Source of the DNA: Psychrobacillus sp. FSL H8-0483
GTDB taxonomy: Bacteria; Bacillota; Bacilli; Bacillales_A; Planococcaceae
Length of the DNA stretch: 64,000 bases
Direction of reading: 5' to 3'
Assembly (NCBI RefSeq): GCF_038637725.1
Contig: NZ_CP152052.1
Coordinates: 541,501 to 605,500 of the forward strand
The notes beneath the pieces were generated by a model. It was not told the DNA's origin, made no database searches, and worked only from the letters and a program-made list of their open reading frames with translations. Shown in pieces: positions 33,435-41,901 of this stretch (its first letter is position 1; each line of letters starts with the position of its first letter). Made by a program: the position numbers and the translations under genes.

Positions 33435-35238
33435 ACCTTTTGGATATGAACCTGTTATTACAAAGGAAGATTTGAAGAAGGATAATAATAAGAAAGTGGA
33501 GAAAGCTTCTGACTGGAGAAGCGTTCTTAGTCGAATTTGGAAGCTAGTAGATGAACAGCGTTTTTTATTAATTGTTGTACTGCTCTTAGTTGTAGTCAGT
33601 TCTGCTTTAGCGCTACTAGGACCTTATATAATCGGTATTATTATAGACCAATATATTTCGAAAAGTATTTTTGCAGGATTAGTAAATATGATTGGTATAT
33701 TGATCATTGTGTATGTCTTTTTATCGGTCACAATGTATTTACAAAATTATTGGATGATTGGTATTTCACAGCAAACAATATACAGACTACGGACTGGTTT
33801 ATTTGATCATCTTCAAAAACTTCCAGTAACCTTTTTTGATAAACGACAGCACGGAGAACTAATGAGTCGAATGACAAATGATATTGAAAATGTCAGTCAA
33901 ACATTGAATACCTCCTTTATACAAGTATTTTCAAGTATCCTAACATTAGTTGGAACGACGGGCGTGATGCTTCTATTAAGTCCGCTATTAACAGCTATTA
34001 CGCTTATTATTGTACCTTTCATGTATTTTGGAATGCGCTGGATTACGAGACGTACCTCTAAACTGTTTAAAGAGCAGCAGCAGGCAGTTGGAGCATTAAA
34101 TGGGATGATTGAAGAGACGATTTCTGGTCAACGAATCGTCAAAGCATTCTCGCAGGAAAGTCGTATGCTAGAAGAGTTTTCAGTAAAAAGTGAACGCTTG
34201 AAAACAACAGGATTCTGGGCATTAACGTACTCAGGCTTTATTCCAAAAGTAATGAATCTATTAAATAATATAAGCTTTACGTTGGTAGCTGCTGCCGGTG
34301 GTATATTAGCATATTATGATCAAGTAACAATTGGAGAAATCGTGATCTTCACAGAGTATGCCCGTCAGTTCACTCGCCCTCTAAATGATTTAGCAAATCA
34401 ATTTAATACGGTCCTTTCTGCAATTGCAGGGGCTGAGCGTGTGTTTGCAATTATCGATGAACCTGCAGAATTAGATCAAGCAGAAGAAAATAAAGACTAT
34501 AAACTGAAAGGAAATGTGACGTTTGAGGATGTAACATTTCGGTACAATAGAGACGATGAAAGCCCGACGATCGAGCAAGTCTCTTTCCATGTAGGAGCAG
34601 GGAAAACTGCTGCTTTAGTTGGAGCAACTGGTGCAGGGAAAACAACCATCATGCAGTTACTTTCGCGCTTTTATGAAGTAAATGAAGGAACAATTTTAAT
34701 AGATGATATTCCTATGGAAAAGTTGCCAAGGCAAACTTTACGCAGCCAAACAGCATTTGTATTACAAGATCCATTTCTGTTTGAAATGACTGTGAAAGAA
34801 AATATTCGATACGGAAAATTAAATGCAACAGATGAAGAAGTATTACATGCTGCCAAAGAAGCAAATGCACATGAATTCATCATGAAGTTACCTAATGGAT
34901 ATGATACGACTTTAACAGCAGATGGTGGAGAAATTAGCCAAGGACAAAAGCAATTATTATCGATTGCTCGAGCGCTTGTAGCTGATCCTGCCATACTGTT
35001 ATTAGATGAAGCGACATCTAGTATTGATACAGTAACTGAACTAAAAATACAAGAAGCACTGGAACGTTTAATGGAAGGTCGCACTAGTTTCGTTATTGCT
35101 CATCGATTAAATACTGTACGTAAAGCGGATTTAGTATTTGTTATGGAAAGTGGAAAACTAGTAGAATCGGGATCGCAAGAAGAGTTATTACAAAAGCAAG
35201 GGCGATATTACAGCATGCTTACAAATTCAAAAATATAA
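33415..35238 (+). CDS. Heterodimeric ABC exporter, catalytic subunit (YheH/LmrD-like)
   Basis: 607 residues. ATG 33415 follows GGAGGGAGAC. A long N-terminal cytosolic stretch (MMKFIRKPFGYEPVITKEDL) precedes six membrane helices, as in YheH. The ATPase domain has Walker A GATGAGKTTIMQLL, signature ISQGQKQLLSIAR (Gln for the first Gly), an intact Walker B LLLDEATSSID and H-loop IAHRLNT. The non-canonical signature here faces the degenerate Walker site of the partner, while the partner's canonical LSGGQ faces this intact site. It overlaps the first subunit by 20 bases, ensuring co-translation. Confidence 0.88.
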   Translation: MMKFIRKPFGYEPVITKEDLKKDNNKKVEKASDWRSVLSRIWKLVDEQRFLLIVVLLLVVVSSALALLGPYIIGIIIDQYISKSIFAGLVNMIGILIIVYVFLSVTMYLQNYWMIGISQQTIYRLRTGLFDHLQKLPVTFFDKRQHGELMSRMTNDIENVSQTLNTSFIQVFSSILTLVGTTGVMLLLSPLLTAITLIIVPFMYFGMRWITRRTSKLFKEQQQAVGALNGMIEETISGQRIVKAFSQESRMLEEFSVKSERLKTTGFWALTYSGFIPKVMNLLNNISFTLVAAAGGILAYYDQVTIGEIVIFTEYARQFTRPLNDLANQFNTVLSAIAGAERVFAIIDEPAELDQAEENKDYKLKGNVTFEDVTFRYNRDDESPTIEQVSFHVGAGKTAALVGATGAGKTTIMQLLSRFYEVNEGTILIDDIPMEKLPRQTLRSQTAFVLQDPFLFEMTVKENIRYGKLNATDEEVLHAAKEANAHEFIMKLPNGYDTTLTADGGEISQGQKQLLSIARALVADPAILLLDEATSSIDTVTELKIQEALERLMEGRTSFVIAHRLNTVRKADLVFVMESGKLVESGSQEELLQKQGRYYSMLTNSKI

Positions 35239-35248
35239 GGAGGAAAGT

Positions 35249-36115
35249 ATGGACATATCTATTATGACAGTGTCGATTCCGGTAGATACCGATACTTTGA
35301 AAGAAATACAAGAGTTAATTCATTGTGCGTTTATAGAAGATCAAGTAGATTACGCTGCATTATTAAGTGTTGATGAGCTATCCGATTCTTTTCTAAAGGG
35401 ATTTTGTGTATTGGCTTACGATGATGACACGGATAAATTAGTGGGTGTAATATCTGCCATAGATCGAATAGCAACATTAGATTTTGAGTGGAGTGCAGTT
35501 GTTTTACCAAATGTGCGAAGACAAGGCATCGGGGAGCAACTAATAAAGGAGCTTACAAGAAATCTAGACCTTAGGGGAGCAATGGAAGATATAGCGTTGG
35601 TACCAAAAGCTTCGAAAGCGGGACAACAATTAATAAGCAAATTTGGATATGTTCATGACTTCTCGGAAAGAACGATGGCAGCGGACGCAGTAGAAAGTGA
35701 AATGATCAGTGAAATCGAAATTACCCCATATTCATCAGAAGAATTGGAGCTAATTGAAGTGTTAGCAAGTGCATTTGGAGATACGGAGGAAGAAGCAAGA
35801 GAGCTTATCGCATTTAATACGCAAACTCCCAATCGTAAAATGATGCTTGCTTTAATTAATAAGGAAGTAGTAGGAACTGTTTCGATTGTGGAAGAAACCG
35901 AGAAACTATGGGTTACGGGCCTTGCAGTGCATGAAAAAGCACGTGGGAGAGGAATAGCAACTAGTATATTAAATTGGTCTAAAAATGAAGCTCATCGTTT
36001 GGGAAAGGCAGAAGTGTTGCTAGATGTGGAAACAGACAACGAAGATGCAATTTCTGTTTATAAAAAAGTAGGGTTTAAAACAATCAACTTCACACATTTC
36101 TATCGAAAAGGATGA
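35249..36115 (+). CDS. Tandem GNAT acetyltransferase
   Basis: 288 residues, ATG after AAGGAGG, 10 bases after the ABC exporter. Two GNAT domains are visible: residues 1-145, with VVLPNVRRQGIGEQLIKELT as acetyl-CoA loop, and 150-288, with LAVHEKARGRGIATSILNW and ENDNEDAISVYKKVGF-like residues VETDNEDAISVYKKVGF. Acceptor unknown. Its place in the exporter operon suggests a role in modifying or resisting the same toxic compound, but this is only guilt by association. The terminator begins inside its last codons. Confidence 0.82.
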   Translation: MDISIMTVSIPVDTDTLKEIQELIHCAFIEDQVDYAALLSVDELSDSFLKGFCVLAYDDDTDKLVGVISAIDRIATLDFEWSAVVLPNVRRQGIGEQLIKELTRNLDLRGAMEDIALVPKASKAGQQLISKFGYVHDFSERTMAADAVESEMISEIEITPYSSEELELIEVLASAFGDTEEEARELIAFNTQTPNRKMMLALINKEVVGTVSIVEETEKLWVTGLAVHEKARGRGIATSILNWSKNEAHRLGKAEVLLDVETDNEDAISVYKKVGFKTINFTHFYRKG

Positions 36116-36136
36116 CCCACTGGGTCATCCTTTTTT
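36106..36136 (+). terminator. Terminator of the ABC exporter/GNAT operon
   Basis: AAAGGATGACCCA pairs with TGGGTCATCCTTT and is followed by TTT. The left arm overlaps the GNAT stop codon. Confidence 0.88.
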
Positions 36137-36216
36137 GAAGAATAAGAAAGTATTTAATTTTTCGTTCCATAAATCCAGTGTTTCAGATATTTTGGAGAAA
36201 AAGATCGATTCAATAC

Positions 36217-36417
36217 TACTGTTGATTTCCGTTGCAGGCGGACGCTTTCCGCGGGGTGAGCGATGAGCCATCACCTAAAAAGTGAGAAATGTGATATTCC
36301 CACAGAGTGTTTAAAAAGGAACGAAGGCTAAGTGCGCCACCTCATGTGGCAACGCCTTCGTGACCAACATCCTGTTGGCCTCCGCTGGAGTCGCCGCCTT
36401 CCACTACAATCAAGTAA
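36217..36417. repeat. GC-rich dispersed repeat, family R, copy 3 (reverse orientation)
   Basis: It starts TTGATTTCCGTTGCAGGCGG with ACGCTTTCCGCGGGGTGAGC and ends with CTCCGCTGGAGTCGCCGCCT and CCACTACAATCAA. These are the reverse complements of the ends of the copies at 45651 and 16767. The middle contains CTCATGTGGCAACGCCTTCG and a run similar to part of the copy at 4312. No gene. Confidence 0.7.
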
Positions 36418-36654
36418 ATGTTTTCAAATCAATCATAAAAGAAAGGACAACTAAAAGATAAGAAAGTATATAGTTTTTGAGTGCATAAAGTCACTGGTAC
36501 TTTGACCGATAGGAAAATGCAGTGGATTGTATACAAGGTAAGGTAGAGGGGATGGACCTGTTAGCTAGCAAGAATCTTTAAGAAGAGCATTTCTGCTAAT
36601 TTTCTTCTACTGGTAAAAGAGTATATGACCAAAAAATAGTTAGCATCTATTGTA
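36418..36654. other. Intergenic stretch without a supported gene
   Basis: AT-rich sequence between a family R repeat and structured element B. No ORF with a ribosome site and no clear structure is seen. Minus-strand frames crossing into element B read through its GC-rich stems and are not credible. Confidence 0.5.
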
Positions 36655-37055
36655 TAGAGGAGCACTAGAGCAACCGAAATTGCATCTTCGGAGGCCCGCA
36701 CGATGCGGGTCAGGCAGTCGTTGCGAAATGTTCTTTTATTTTGCGACGAGCTTTGCGCAGGAGCACCACGAAGTCGCGAACTTAGACTGTCCTCCTCTGA
36801 AGCTTTATGAGCTGGAAAGCATCTTTTCACTAATTATCCAAAAAATTTTTAACCTTATTCGTACTGTTAAAGGAGGGCGACGGACAGACAAACTCGATAT
36901 GATTACCGAGAAAAGAGAGGCTGGTCGTGACATCTGTCACGACCAGCCTCGCTTAAAAATCAATCGGTAATGATATAGCAATAAGTCTGTCCAAAGACCT
37001 CCGAAAACTATACAAAACAGGTTTTGTACTTAGAGAGCGCTTACGCTTTTCTTAA
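36655..37055. repeat. Structured intergenic element, copy B
   Basis: The core is GGACAGAC (36882-36889) pairing with GTCTGTCC (36985-36992). Inside it, ATTACCGA (36902-36909) pairs with TCGGTAAT (36964-36971). In the centre is a perfect 15-bp hairpin, GAGGCTGGTCGTGAC (36917-36931) with its complement (36936-36950), loop ATCT. An upstream hairpin, CCGAA-ATTGCATC-TTCGG, lies within 36670-36695 and has a counterpart in copy C. The 3' end AGAGCGCTTACGCTTTTCTT matches copy A. The insert between the upstream hairpin and the core (about 115 bases longer than in C) holds TTTTGCGACGAGCTTTGCGC and GGAGCA, which recur at 63811-63837. Confidence 0.7.
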
Positions 37056-37232
37056 AAGAAAGTATATGAAATTAGACTACTGCGAACCTAGTGTTCATGG
37101 TGTTTTGAAGAGTATTTCTCGCTAATTCTATCGCTTTCTATCAGGCGTTCCTTGCTTATTTTTGCAAAGCGGCAATATGGGGATGCTATATAGAAAAGGG
37201 ACACTTCCTTCCAATCGAAAAGGTGGAAATAC

Positions 37233-37495
37233 GATAGAGAAGGACTGAGCAGCCAAAATTGCATCTTTGGCTGCTTACTGTAGGGCCTATTCTTTCATTT
37301 CCAAAAGCTTTGGCACTACTATTACAAGTAGCTATGGAGAGTGACGGACGAACGACTACCACATGATCATCGAAAAAATGAGGAGGGATGTGACTTTGTC
37401 GCATCTATTTCGTATCAAGAAATCCAGGTAATGGTGTAGAACTCGTTCAGTTCCCCGCACTTTAAAAGCACCTATACATAGAGTGCCTAGTGTGT
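37233..37495. repeat. Structured intergenic element, copy C (degenerate)
   Basis: GCAGCCAAA-ATTGCATC-TTTGGCTGC (37249-37274) is a perfect 9-bp hairpin with the same loop as in copy B. GACGGACGAACGAC (from 37343) can pair partly with TCGTTCAGTTCC. The central hairpin is GATGTGAC/GTCGCATC around TTT. ATCATCGA and AGGTAATGG stand where ATTACCGA and TCGGTAAT occur in A and B. The order of blocks is the same; pairing is weaker than in A and B. Confidence 0.5.
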
Positions 37496-37647
37496 TATCA
37501 CTGCAATTTACTGGGTACTTTTGGTTAATCACGTGTGATAATAAGAATCACATTTACAAAGACTAAACATAACACACCTATTATTTTCATAAACTTGTTA
37601 TAGGATGAATGGTGAAGAGATTGTTCAATCGAAAAGGAGAGATACTA

Positions 37648-37815
37648 TTGGGTTTAAACGAACGCAATGTAACAATGAAAGTTTCGAATAAACGGTTGAA
37701 TGCTATACGATTCACTTATGTGAGACAAAAAGTACGCACTAGTTTGCAATGGTTTTTATTGAAAAAAGCGCGTCCACCAAAGAAGAAGTATATCCCGATT
37801 CCACCAAGAGAATAG
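37648..37815 (+). CDS. Small basic protein, 55 residues, unknown
   Basis: The TTG start at 37648 has AAAAGGAGAG at good spacing. A longer in-frame ATG/GTG region from 37609 lacks a site and would include the ribosome site in coding sequence. The product is rich in Lys and Arg: MKVSNKRLNAIRFTYVRQKV, RTSLQWFLLKKARPPKKKY, end IPIPPRE. There is no membrane helix or known motif. Length and charge recall nucleic-acid-binding peptides, but I do not recognise the family. ATTCAGCA/TGCTGAAT at 37824-37851 can form a hairpin after the stop. It sits alone between repeats and the GDPD gene. Confidence 0.5.
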   Translation: MGLNERNVTMKVSNKRLNAIRFTYVRQKVRTSLQWFLLKKARPPKKKYIPIPPRE

Positions 37816-38052
37816 CTAACTTTATTCAGCAGGGTTTAACCAATGCTGAATCGGGGATTTCTAGTTAAGACCCCCAAAAGAACTTTTGCGGCAATACGTG
37901 AGTGAACAAATTCCTGTTGACTCAAATACACCGAGGGAAATTTTGAATCATACGTCATTTCCCTTATGGAGATGGCGTTTTTATTATTTTCTAACTGTGT
38001 ATAATAGAGAATATATAAAGAAATGAAGAATAAATTGATGGGAGGCCTTCAT

Positions 38053-38778
38053 TTGAAAGTTTATGCACACAGAGGTTCGTCTGGGACGCATCCGGAAAAT
38101 ACAATAGCTGCATTTAGAGCTGCAGCAGTGCTTCCTGTATATGGTGTAGAGTTTGATGTTCATATGACGAAGGATGGGGAGCTTGTAGTCATTCATGATG
38201 AATCCATTGATCGCACATCAAATGGAAAAGGTTTTATTAAGGATATGACGCTTGCAGAACTAAAACACTATGATGTTGGTAAAGGCTTTTCTCCTAAATT
38301 TAAAGGAGAAACAATTCCTACTCTAAGAGAAGTATTATATGTATTTAAAGATACGCATCATCATCTTAATATTGAGTTAAAATCAGATATTTTTCCTTAT
38401 GATGGAATGGAGCAGAAAGTTTTACAAATGCTGAAGGATTACAGATTAGAGGAACGTGTTGTTATTTCTTCTTTCAATCATGAAATGGTTAGAAACTTTA
38501 AAAAAATAGCTCCTCAAATCGAAACGGCTATCTTGTTTGTGGAAGTAATGATTGCCCCACATGAATACGCAAAAGTTGTAGGAGCAGACGCAGTGCATGC
38601 ATTTTTTCCAACAGTTCTTCGTCCAATGGGACAAGAGGTAGTTGCTAGTGGAAGAAAGGTCCGTGTATTCACGGTAAACGAGGAACTCTATGCAGATACG
38701 CTGAAAGAAATAGGCGTAGATGCAATTTTCACAGATTATCCAGAGAAAATGTACCGTCATTTGAATATATTAAATTAA
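38053..38778 (+). CDS. Glycerophosphodiester phosphodiesterase
   Basis: 241 residues; TTG 38053 follows GGGAGG, and earlier in-frame ATGs lack a site. Motifs of the GDPD barrel: YAHRGSSGTHPENTIAAF (catalytic His and Arg), YGVEFDVHMTKDGELVVIHDESIDRT (metal-binding Glu and Asp, second His), LNIELKSD, VISSFNH and VFTVNEE near the C-terminus with IFTDYPEKM. It has no signal peptide, so it is cytosolic, hydrolysing glycerophosphodiesters to glycerol-3-phosphate. A promoter-like TATAAT lies at about 38000. Monocistronic with a terminator at 38802-38861. Confidence 0.88.
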   Translation: MKVYAHRGSSGTHPENTIAAFRAAAVLPVYGVEFDVHMTKDGELVVIHDESIDRTSNGKGFIKDMTLAELKHYDVGKGFSPKFKGETIPTLREVLYVFKDTHHHLNIELKSDIFPYDGMEQKVLQMLKDYRLEERVVISSFNHEMVRNFKKIAPQIETAILFVEVMIAPHEYAKVVGADAVHAFFPTVLRPMGQEVVASGRKVRVFTVNEELYADTLKEIGVDAIFTDYPEKMYRHLNILN

Positions 38779-38801
38779 TTTCCATAGTTCGCTACATTAA
38801 T

Positions 38802-38861
38802 AAAAAGAGGATGTCCCATTAGTCAGAATTCAAACGACTGATGAGACATCCTTATTTTTTT
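38802..38861 (+). terminator. Terminator after the GDPD gene
   Basis: AAGAGGATGTC and CATTAGTC pair with GACTGATG and GACATCCTT, and a T-run follows. It lies between convergent genes and may act in both directions. Confidence 0.8.
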
Positions 38862-38900
38862 CAAACTATAGGGAGAATAGAGTGTTCTCCAACTAACTCT

Positions 38901-39908
38901 TCATTTTTTCATCAATAAATACATAAAATACGGTGCTCCTATCAAAGCAACCATTACTCCTGCAGGAATGCCATTTGGTTCGATTACATTTCGACCAATC
39001 GTATCTGCAAATAGTAAAAGCCAACCACCGATTAAAATCGCAACAGGTAAAAACAATTGATATCTAGGACCGACTAATGATTTCGCAATATGCGGCGCCA
39101 TCAATCCTATAAATGCAATCCCACCTGTAACCGAAACCGCAGAAGCTGCAAGTGCTACTGCAGCAAGTAATAGAACAATTCTTTCCTTCTCAATCGATAC
39201 CCCAACACCTACCGCAACTGGTTCACTTAATCCGAGTAAATTTAACTTATTTGCTTTGTAAAAAATAAATGGGATAAGAACAATTAGCCATGGTAGTAGG
39301 GCTAAAACAAATGGCCAATCAGCCCCCCAAATATTACCTGCTAACCATTTAGAGATAAAATCAACTTTTTGGCGTTCAGCTGATGAGATAATAACAATCA
39401 TTAATCCAGACAAAGCCATTGAAAATCCTATCCCTACAAGAACTAATCGTACTGGCTGTAAACCTACTTTTCGATTGTATGAAAGTAGGTAAATAAAGAA
39501 TGCCGTAAGTAAAGCCCCGATAAATGCCACGAAAGGAAGCATATATACGAAAGATTCCGGTTGAATAGGGAAAAATAAGAAAAACAATGAAATTGCTACA
39601 CCAGCACCAGAGTTTATACCGATAATACCTGGATCAGCCAAATCATTCCGCGTAATCCCCTGTAAAATTGCACCAGACAATGCGAGTGCCATTCCAGCAA
39701 GGAGTGTAATAACAATACGCGGTAAACGAACGGAAAACAATACAAATTCTTCTTTAAACGTACCATGTCCTAGGAGAGTAGGTAAAAGACGATCAAAAGA
39801 CAAAGAAGAGTAACCAATGCCAGCGCTAATAATGGCAGTGGCTAGAACTAGGAAAGATAATATGACAACAATCAATCGTTGTTTGCGAATGAGCTTTTTT
39901 TGAATCAT
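38901..39908 (-). CDS. Iron-siderophore ABC permease (FecCD family), second subunit
   Basis: 335 residues, about nine to ten membrane helices. FecCD motifs: FSVRLPRIVITLLAGMALAL near the N-terminus, GAILQGITRNDLADPGIIGI, and the cytosolic EAA-like region VTGGIAFIGLMAPHIAKSLV with GPRYQLFLP. The C-terminus has IGGWLLLFADTIGRNVIEPN and GIPAGVMVALIGAPYFMYLL. The start overlaps the stop of the first permease gene by 4 bases. It forms a heterodimeric permease with that protein for uptake of an iron siderophore. Confidence 0.88.
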   Translation of the reverse strand: MIQKKLIRKQRLIVVILSFLVLATAIISAGIGYSSLSFDRLLPTLLGHGTFKEEFVLFSVRLPRIVITLLAGMALALSGAILQGITRNDLADPGIIGINSGAGVAISLFFLFFPIQPESFVYMLPFVAFIGALLTAFFIYLLSYNRKVGLQPVRLVLVGIGFSMALSGLMIVIISSAERQKVDFISKWLAGNIWGADWPFVLALLPWLIVLIPFIFYKANKLNLLGLSEPVAVGVGVSIEKERIVLLLAAVALAASAVSVTGGIAFIGLMAPHIAKSLVGPRYQLFLPVAILIGGWLLLFADTIGRNVIEPNGIPAGVMVALIGAPYFMYLLMKK

Positions 39909-40903
39909 TGGAATGCGCCTCCTCCTTTACGAACAATGAGTAGGAAGAAAGGTAACCCCATTATTGCAATTATTGCTGCAACAGGCGTTTCATAAGGAAT
40001 GTTAATCGTTCTTCCGAGTGTGTCGGCAACTAGCATAAGAATAGCCCCAACAATGACAGACATAGGAATGATAAAACGATAATCAGTTCCAACAATCGCC
40101 CGAACGATATGAGGTACCATTAACCCAACAAATGCCATATTACCTACAAGTGCTACGGACGCTCCAGCTAGTAATATTACGACGAAAAACAAAATTAATT
40201 TGATTTGAACAGTTTTCTGACCTAATCCAACGGCAACTTCTTCGTTTAGACTTAAAATGGTTAACTGTCTTGAAAGTAAGAGAGATATTAAAATACCAAT
40301 ACTAATAAAAGGAATTATAATATTCAGTTGGCTCCAATTCGTTCCAATTAGACCTCCTGCAGTCCACATGGAGATGTCTTTTGAAACTTTGAAATAAATC
40401 CCAACTCCATCTGCGACTGCATATAAAAACGCAGAAACTGCCGCACCAGCAAGCACAATTCGTAAAGGAGAAAATCCTCCTTTTTTTATTGCACCAATAC
40501 TAAATACCATAATGGCACCTACTGCAGCACCAATAAAGCAGGCAATTGTGATTCCTAAATAGTTAGTAGTAGGAAGTAATGCTAGTGTTATCGCTAGTGC
40601 AGCATTCGCTCCTGAGGTAAGCCCTAGTAGTCCAGGGTCAGCAAGAGGATTCCGAGTAATACCTTGCATAATAGCTCCTGAAACAGCAAGCGCAGCTCCA
40701 ACAACGATAGCTCCAACTTCTCTAGGAAAACGAATTTCACGAAGTAAATTTATCTGATCACTTTTCAAATTAGAAAATAAAGCATTCCACACATCTTGAA
40801 TGGAGGTTTCCGCTGCTCCAAAAACCATAGCAACGATAAACATAGCAAAAAGTAAAGATAATCCGATTATGAACTTTATACTAAAAAGAATAGAAGATTT
40901 CAT
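39905..40903 (-). CDS. Iron-siderophore ABC permease (FecCD family), first subunit
   Basis: 332 residues from ATG 40903, which has AAAGGA upstream. A longer frame to 40966 would run into the binding-protein stop. Motifs: IRFPREVGAIVVGAALAVSG, QGITRNPLADPGLLGLTSGA, and VGNMAFVGLMVPHIVRAIVG. It is third in the operon after the ATPase and the lipoprotein. Confidence 0.88.
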   Translation of the reverse strand: MKSSILFSIKFIIGLSLLFAMFIVAMVFGAAETSIQDVWNALFSNLKSDQINLLREIRFPREVGAIVVGAALAVSGAIMQGITRNPLADPGLLGLTSGANAALAITLALLPTTNYLGITIACFIGAAVGAIMVFSIGAIKKGGFSPLRIVLAGAAVSAFLYAVADGVGIYFKVSKDISMWTAGGLIGTNWSQLNIIIPFISIGILISLLLSRQLTILSLNEEVAVGLGQKTVQIKLILFFVVILLAGASVALVGNMAFVGLMVPHIVRAIVGTDYRFIIPMSVIVGAILMLVADTLGRTINIPYETPVAAIIAIMGLPFFLLIVRKGGGAFQ

Positions 40904-40965
40904 CGTTCGTTTCCTTTCTATAATAAAGAAGGGAGGAATCCAAGACTCGAATTCCTCCTCGACCA

Positions 40966-41898
40966 TTATTTACTGTTTAAAAAGTGTTCTTTGAAGAATT
41001 CAAGCTGATAATCTAATGTAAGTGGATCGTTGAAGTAAAATTCTTCCATTGGAGCTTCAAAAACTCGATTATTTTTTACAGCGGGAATATTTTTATAAGT
41101 TTCTGTTTCTTGGAATGAGTTGTCTGTAGCTGCTGATTTACTTAAAATTACATAATCTCCTGCAAATTCAGGAAGTACTTCTAACGACAATGCATAATAT
41201 CCAGGAGCTAAAGCCGTTTCTTCTACTTTTTTAGGCATTTTTAAGCCCATTGCTTGATAAAGAATTTCCGTTCCACGACCCCAGTTATTACCATATACAT
41301 ATAATTGTTTGTCAAAGTTTTCGATTACCGATACGGTAGCATCTTCACCAATAGCAGCTTTAATTTCTTCTCCAGCAGCCTTTGTGCGTTTTTCAAAGTC
41401 ATTAATCCAATCTTGAGCTTCTTTTTCTTTATTTAGTAGTTTTCCAATCTCTAATTGTTGTGTTAAATAATCTACTTTACCATAAGTAAATGTTACAGTA
41501 GGTGCGATTTCTTTTAACTTATCTAAATTTTGTGCTGTAGAAAGTCCAATTATTAAGTCTGGATCAAGTTCAATAATTTTCTCTAAGTTTTCATCAGATA
41601 CTTCTTCCACATCTTTTAAAAAGCTATCATATCGTGGGTTTTTTTTAGACCAAGAATCCACCCCAACCAAATTAACACCAAGGGCAGCAACGTTACCTGC
41701 AAATGAGGATACAACAACTACACGTTGTGGATCAGCAGGGACTTCAATCGGGCCTTCTTCTGACTGATAAGTAATAGTAGTAGACTCTTCTTTTTTATCG
41801 TTAGATGTAGTGTTTGTTTTCGTTTCAGTGGATTCGTTATTACATGCAGTTAATACTAGTACAAATAAAAATAACATTGGTAGTAAAAGCTTTTTCAT
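40966..41898 (-). CDS. Siderophore-binding lipoprotein of an ABC importer
   Basis: 310 residues. The lipobox LTAC places the lipid-modified Cys at residue 19, followed by a Ser/Thr/Asn-rich linker. The class III binding-protein fold begins near residue 48: EVPADPQRVVVVSSFAGNVA, with LGVNLVGVDSW, then IELDPDLIIGLS and a C-terminal lobe with YVYGNNWGRGTEILYQAMGL. FhuD/FepB-type proteins deliver ferric siderophores to FecCD permeases. It follows the ATPase gene by 3 bases. Ligand unknown; the sequence is not diagnostic for hydroxamate or catecholate. Confidence 0.87.
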   Translation of the reverse strand: MKKLLLPMLFLFVLVLTACNNESTETKTNTTSNDKKEESTTITYQSEEGPIEVPADPQRVVVVSSFAGNVAALGVNLVGVDSWSKKNPRYDSFLKDVEEVSDENLEKIIELDPDLIIGLSTAQNLDKLKEIAPTVTFTYGKVDYLTQQLEIGKLLNKEKEAQDWINDFEKRTKAAGEEIKAAIGEDATVSVIENFDKQLYVYGNNWGRGTEILYQAMGLKMPKKVEETALAPGYYALSLEVLPEFAGDYVILSKSAATDNSFQETETYKNIPAVKNNRVFEAPMEEFYFNDPLTLDYQLEFFKEHFLNSK

Positions 41899-41901
41899 TT
41901 T

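Noticed and set aside
36561-36970. ORFs of 89 and 106 codons around 36.6-37.0 kb
   Set aside because: They read through the stems of structured element B; the codons follow the inverted repeats rather than protein constraints.
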